Shown piece by piece: positions 59,564-64,000 of a stretch of 64,000 nucleotides of DNA (positions are counted from its first letter, which is position 1; every line of letters begins with the position of its first letter). The notes under the pieces are model-generated. The model was not told the origin of the DNA and made no database searches. It worked only from the letters and a program-made list of their open reading frames with translations. The DNA lies in contig KN805379.1 of the NCBI GenBank assembly GCA_000818945.1, forward strand, positions 231,087 to 295,086, read 5' to 3'. This DNA is from Schizochytrium sp. CCTCC M209059 (taxonomy: Eukaryota; Sar; Bigyra; Thraustochytrida; Thraustochytriidae). The position numbers were made by a program, and so were the translations under genes.

Positions 59564-62500
59564 GAACCTCTGTCCCAGGCTAGGGTTCCGCCTAGGACTC
59601 GGACTCCCGTTCCACTTCCGTTCTCTTTTGTTCCCACCCGCGCCTGAACTAGCCGCGGAAGCGTTCCAATCCACCGCTGGGCCTCACTCCGGCCTCCGTC
59701 CGCCCTATCCCGCAGCTCGACTTCGCACGCGCGCTGTGGAGAGATACACGCAGGGTGTCGCTCTAAGGCGTGATATAGCTGCGGGACTGCTGTGTGGTCG
59801 TCTGCTAACTGTGAACCGGCAAAGAGCTTCGAGACTCGGAACGTTGTTTCGAGGAAGGGCAGAGAGCCTCTCCTCGGCCGCACCCTTCGCCACTTCCCGC
59901 CTCGATTCTGGCGGCAGTGCAGCTGCTACTGTTGAGGTCTGCAGCCTGCTGTAGCTTCTGTTGCTGCCCGAGGCAGAATTCGGCTTATCCTAATCTAAAA
60001 ATTCACACGCCGATGATCCGCTCCCACACAATCTGTAGACCGTCCTTTTTTTTCCCTTCTCGCGATCGCGTTCAGCGCCACGCCAGCCACACCGTCATCG
60101 GCAATCGCGACCGTCCGTGGGTGTCAATAGCAATCCAGTCGGCAAGTGCCGACTCCGACCCGTTTAAGCTTGACAGCAAGCAAGTAACACCAACCGGGGG
60201 CCGAAGCCACCCAGCCACCCAGCCAACCAGCCATCCAGCCACCCACCCACCTAGCTACCCAACAACCCAGCCTCAAAGGACATTGAAGAATCAACCAAGC
60301 AAACAACCAAGCAAACATCCATGCAAACGATCGAAAGACACCGGATTTGCATCGATACGAGGACTATCTGCGCCGGTGCCGCACGCGGATTTTTCGGGCG
60401 ATACGCGCAGTGACGTACAAGCGCAGGAAGGATCTGCCTTGTCCCTTGGCCTGCGAAACCTTTTCGTTCCCTGACAGTGAACCATCCCGTCGCGACATGG
60501 ATGGAAACCTGGGAAGGAGACCCTGGTACGAGGAACGCTTCACCGTCGGAGTCCAGGCGGAAACCGTTAGGGTGGAGATTGGAGTGCCTGCCCCTACTGC
60601 GGAGGGGATCGTCATCAATATGATCATCGCCGTGTGAGCGACTCTGCCACGAAAAATTAGACGTACTGAGCGACGAACAACGCATTGTGGTCTGACAGAC
60701 TGAGAGTAAAGACGTGACTCTCGATTCGGCTCATGGGAATCATTAACCAACAATAAATGAACCCATGCGGAGGTGGTCCTAATGTTGAAGAAAAAATAAG
60801 GCTTGCGATCGCCCGAGCAAGGAAGAATAAGGGCTTGAAAGTCGTTCATGTTGCCTCAACTTTAGTATCTCGAAAATACCAAGAAGACACCTGCGCAAAG
60901 GCTAAATCGCGAATCTTCGAAAGTAGAGACGGAAGGCGACCCACGAGCCTTGCGATACAGTAAACAGGAGAGGCAGGTATTGCAAGCCACGGGGACAAAG
61001 CTAGCGGCGCGACAAATCTCAAGATGCTGTCAGGTGATACATTTGGTAGACAGAGAGAAATTCGTGCAGCGGATCAATACGGTCAGTAAAACTAAAACGA
61101 CAACACGAGGCAGCAAGATGTGACTTTTCTCTTCGCTCCTAGTGAATTTATCTCTGGGCAAAAGCGAGTGTCCGGAAAGCATGATGTCCAAAAGCCCTGC
61201 AAGCAATCGGGTAAACAAGTTGTTGTTATTTGGAAACGCAGGATTTGCGTCCCACGCACGCATCCTAAAGACGATCTGTCCATCCCCATGATTGCTCGAG
61301 GTTGATGGAGTTTTCGAAAGACAACAAAACGCATGATCTAATGAAGAGCCTTACGCTTTGTGCTATGTCTCGAGGCATTGACAGATACTTCCGCTAAGTC
61401 CTTCAACGAATATGGGAAATCAGTGACGTTTTGAAGGCCAGTAAGTTTGTGCAAGTACGCGGGACTGCGTCAGAGTGCCTGCTTAAGGTTGCCAGTGTAA
61501 AACCAGACCAGGTTTCCGGGCCAAAGCTCAGCTCGTCTCGCTCCAGCGTGGCCTCTCGAGCAATATTCATTCCGTAGCTTCGGAGGAACACCGATTGCAT
61601 CGCGCGAATCGAGCCTCAGTCATGGCAGGGCCAGCTCTGTCCCGTGCGCCTTCACTGTGATGCTCGCTTTTACAGTCCCGTTCAAGAAACGCATTCGTTC
61701 ACCGGCCGGCCTCTTTCCCTCCAGGCCTAGCAGGGAGAGGACCGAAACAAATTTCTGTCCAGATCGCACAGCTCCGCATGAGACTAGGATTTAGACTGGG
61801 GAAAAGGCATCACAAAGGCAATCTCCGGCGCGATGGCTGACGCGGTCAACCGCAAAAGGACCGGTGTACTTTGCGGAGGGAGATCTGCCTTCCCGTTCCT
61901 TTCCTGTGCCCTATGTTCGACCTACCTACCATAGGCTCCTGCCACCAGCGCCTTGCCTTCACTTCTCCGCGAGCGAGCCCAGCTCGCCGCGGCTCTTCTC
62001 GGCCGGGCTCCGCATGTACGAACTAGGCCCCTGCATCATCATCTCATCCCAAGCCATGCCCCGCCGGTTCCAGCGCGCAAGCGAAAGGAAAGCCAGGCGA
62101 GGCTCGCAGCCGTGGCACGCGGCCTCACTTTCGCGCAAACAGACAGCCCGCGCTGGCCCGCGCGGAGCTCTCCGGATGCCGTCGCCGCCGCCGTTTCCCT
62201 CCTTCTCCCCGTGGTCGCTCTCGCCGTCGCCCTCGCCCTCGCCCTCGCCCTACCCGCGCGACAGAAAGACAAAGCGAACGTCGAGGGCGGACGCAGCTGC
62301 GCGCGTCCCGCCCCCCCTGTTGCTACAAATCAGTGACTAGGGCCTATGCTGAGCAGGCATACTAGTAGTACGTATAGCCCAGGCTACGCAGGGCCTCTGG
62401 TATTTATTCGCTTGTTCCTCGCTGGTCTGGCCGCGCAAGCCGGTGGCCCCGGGTCCGGTGCGGGCGCGGGCTGGAGGGCGACAGGGGCGCGGGCGTACGG

Positions 62501-62591
62501 GACGCGGAGAGAGGGGGCAAGCGGTGGTCGACGCGTCTGTCTCTTTACAGGCAGACTTGCGCCAGTTCCTCAACGACGGAGTCGCGACGCG

Positions 62592-62622
62592 GGCGAGGCG
62601 AGGCGAGGCGAGGCGAGGCGAG
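62592..62622 (+). repeat. (GGCGA)n pentanucleotide repeat
   Basis: About six units of GGCGA about 310-340 bp upstream of the paralogue C start. Confidence 0.8.
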
Positions 62623-62930
62623 GCCAGGCCGCGGGCTCTGCCGCCGAGCCCGCGCGGGCGCGGAGCGCAGGGGCGCGGAGCCCGGCCGCTCGCGCGAAGA
62701 GGTGGACGGAGTCGTGGACGTGGACGCCGACGTGGACTTTGGGGCGTGCGGGAATCCGGTTTGGAAAACATCGAGAGGGTTGAGCCGCTGCCACGAGCCG
62801 AGGACCTTGGACGAGGAGACCCAGCGCGTTGCCAACGTGAGCTCCGCGCGACGCAGGAGGACGTCGAGGTGACGTAGACGGAGAAGACGACCCGAAGTGA
62901 ACGAACGACTCGCGGGAAGAGCGACGAGCC

Positions 62931-64000
62931 ATGAGTCTCGAGCCCATCCACGGCGAGTTCCTGCAGGGCTTTGAGAGCGTGTACCAGCGCAACAATAAGA
63001 ACTCGCGGTGCAAGAATCTGCGGTGCTTCCCGCACTGTAGCATTGCGCCCGATGGACAGACGCGACACGTCAAGTCAGGGTTCTGTGGGTCGTTCATCAA
63101 GCTTCACGTCTCGTCGGGGCTGGCGAATCTCAGCAACGGGGACTACGTTCAGGTCTTTGGCCAACTCAATGTAGCCGACGCGCCGAACCAAATGCACGTC
63201 GGTGACAAAGTTCCTGCCAAGAAAATTGATGCACAGGCCCGGTCTCCGGAGAACCCTCTCAACAGCCTCATTCAAGGTGAAATCACAAACGACGGTGATC
63301 GCGGCACCGTCGTCGTCTTTAATCGCGCGCTGCAGAGCTGGCACTATCCTTGGGCAAGCACGAAAACCACGTGCGATAGCTTCCACTGTTTCGAGGCGCA
63401 CTTTTATTTGCAGCGGGCAAACGATGACAGAGACCTCGTTTTCCTTGGGTCTTTGCGCTCGCCAGCCTTTCAGGTTCTCTCGCGACGCAGACAGGCCAGT
63501 CTTCAGCAAAAGCAAGGCGGTGTCAAAAGCGGCGTTTTGACCACCCAGCCCGCTCAAAGCGGTCGAAAACGCGCGGCGCCTGGCAACCAAGGCGTCAATC
63601 AAGTTGATGCCGCGGGAGCCAGCAAAAGACAAACCAAGGTTGTTGACTGGATGCGAATGGCCCAATCTGACAATTCCCCCGAGAAATCGTCGACCCGGGA
63701 CCGCGTCAATGCAAGTCCTGGGCCAAGTCCAGCAGAACAGGAAATACCAAATCCGCCTGGGGTTGCTCTTTCATCGCACAACAAGCCCAAGGAAGCGGTT
63801 GGAATACCGCCCTTGGGCTCCTTGTCTCCCGAATATGAAAAGAATCGCATGCTGGACCGTCTCTTAATGTTTGTCATCTTGTATGGCACGATATCGAATG
63901 GGACGGACGAAGACACTTTTTCAATGGATGCCGAAGGTGCGAGCTCAAACAATAGCGCTCTTGTCTCAGGAGGTTGGGGACAGCCATTCACATTTGCGGC
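62931..64000 (+). CDS. Cys/His-SRRRQ family protein, paralogue C (cut by window end)
   Basis: The open frame from ATG 62931 (MSLEPIHGEF) runs off the window end, so at least 356 aa are visible and the C-terminus is missing. The same first blocks are present: VYQRNNK, CKNLRCFPHC with a longer loop, then SGFCG; WHYPW..TKTTCD.FHCF; LGSLRSPAFQVLSRRRQ; and MLDRLLMFVILYG followed by GTDEDT. A Gln/Lys/Ala-rich linker lies between SRRRQ and the DRL helix. The loop between the second and third Cys is about eight residues longer than in A and B, and the GW of HYGW is PW, so C is the most divergent of the three. Same strand as A, opposite to B. Function unknown. Confidence 0.8.
   Translation, partial: MSLEPIHGEFLQGFESVYQRNNKNSRCKNLRCFPHCSIAPDGQTRHVKSGFCGSFIKLHVSSGLANLSNGDYVQVFGQLNVADAPNQMHVGDKVPAKKIDAQARSPENPLNSLIQGEITNDGDRGTVVVFNRALQSWHYPWASTKTTCDSFHCFEAHFYLQRANDDRDLVFLGSLRSPAFQVLSRRRQASLQQKQGGVKSGVLTTQPAQSGRKRAAPGNQGVNQVDAAGASKRQTKVVDWMRMAQSDNSPEKSSTRDRVNASPGPSPAEQEIPNPPGVALSSHNKPKEAVGIPPLGSLSPEYEKNRMLDRLLMFVILYGTISNGTDEDTFSMDAEGASSNNSALVSGGWGQPFTFA

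Larger units (their letters stand above)
58966..62930. other. 4-kb divergent spacer between paralogues B and C
   Basis: Contains GCGAGC/GCGTGC and TTTC microsatellites, the CACTTGCGC array at 59512-59563, a CCAGC/CCACC tract (60208-60272) and a GGCGA tract (62592-62622). Several short ORFs (e.g. 60347-60637, 60757-60963, 61403-61600 minus) have no recognisable family. I do not call them genes. Confidence 0.5.

Noticed and set aside
60757..60963. 68-codon ORF on the plus strand
   Set aside because: Lys/Arg-rich and isolated in a repeat-filled spacer, with no family match.

Overview
The window looks like nuclear DNA from a GC-rich, intron-poor single-celled eukaryote. A thraustochytrid or other labyrinthulomycete stramenopile is my best guess. 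This is an inference from the mix of genes: long uninterrupted eukaryotic ORFs, a kinesin-light-chain-like TPR protein on a TIR-like head, a flagellar-type CH protein, and protist-only families. No sequence search was run. There are no operons. Genes stand mostly alone, in convergent and divergent pairs, separated by 0.3-4 kb spacers full of microsatellites.

Layout. 0.3-1.2 kb (+): ribosomal protein uS19/RPS15, whose first coding exon is only the ATG. 2.1-4.1 kb (-): kinetochore NDC80. 4.9-15.3 kb (-): one uninterrupted 3459-aa ORF with a tripartite DENN module followed by about four F-BAR-like coiled-coil units. 17.3-20.4 kb (+): type II membrane protein with three tandem DUF707-like glycosyltransferase-type domains. 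21.4-25.9 kb (-): exportin-7. 27.5-28.5 kb (+): membrane-anchored START lipid-transfer protein. 29.2-30.6 kb (-): Golgi GT32 glycosyltransferase with small 3' exons. 31.8-34.5 kb (+): SPATA4/SPEF-type CH domain plus helical-repeat protein. 34.8-36.4 kb (-): succinate-semialdehyde-type aldehyde dehydrogenase. 38-46 kb is an unstable accessory zone: a dispersed repeat pair, a Cys-rich small ORF, a TIR-like/TPR gene with compensating frameshifts, and a dead zinc alcohol dehydrogenase. 46.3-49.1 kb (+): conserved 942-aa protein of unknown function. 49.5-50.6 kb (-): VPS26C/DSCR3 of the retriever complex. 52.6-64 kb: three paralogues (+, -, +; the last cut by the window end) of an uncharacterised family defined by Cys/His motifs and a terminal SRRRQ.

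The most unusual signals are: (1) the DENN plus multi-F-BAR giant; (2) the three-gene Cys/His paralogue cluster; and (3) a recurrent intergenic element, CACTTGCGC-N6-ATTCTC, repeated head to tail at a near-constant 21-bp period in five spacers upstream of genes, with a related inverted pair in a sixth. The 21-bp period equals two helical turns and looks like an undescribed promoter or factor-binding array. Two runs of N are present. The one at 52725-52903 is flanked by the same 27 bp on both sides and is very probably a false scaffold gap, because collapsing it restores the reading frame.

The genes do not form one pathway. Most are housekeeping functions: translation, chromosome segregation, nuclear export, membrane traffic, glycosylation and aldehyde metabolism. 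They lie among lineage-specific families.
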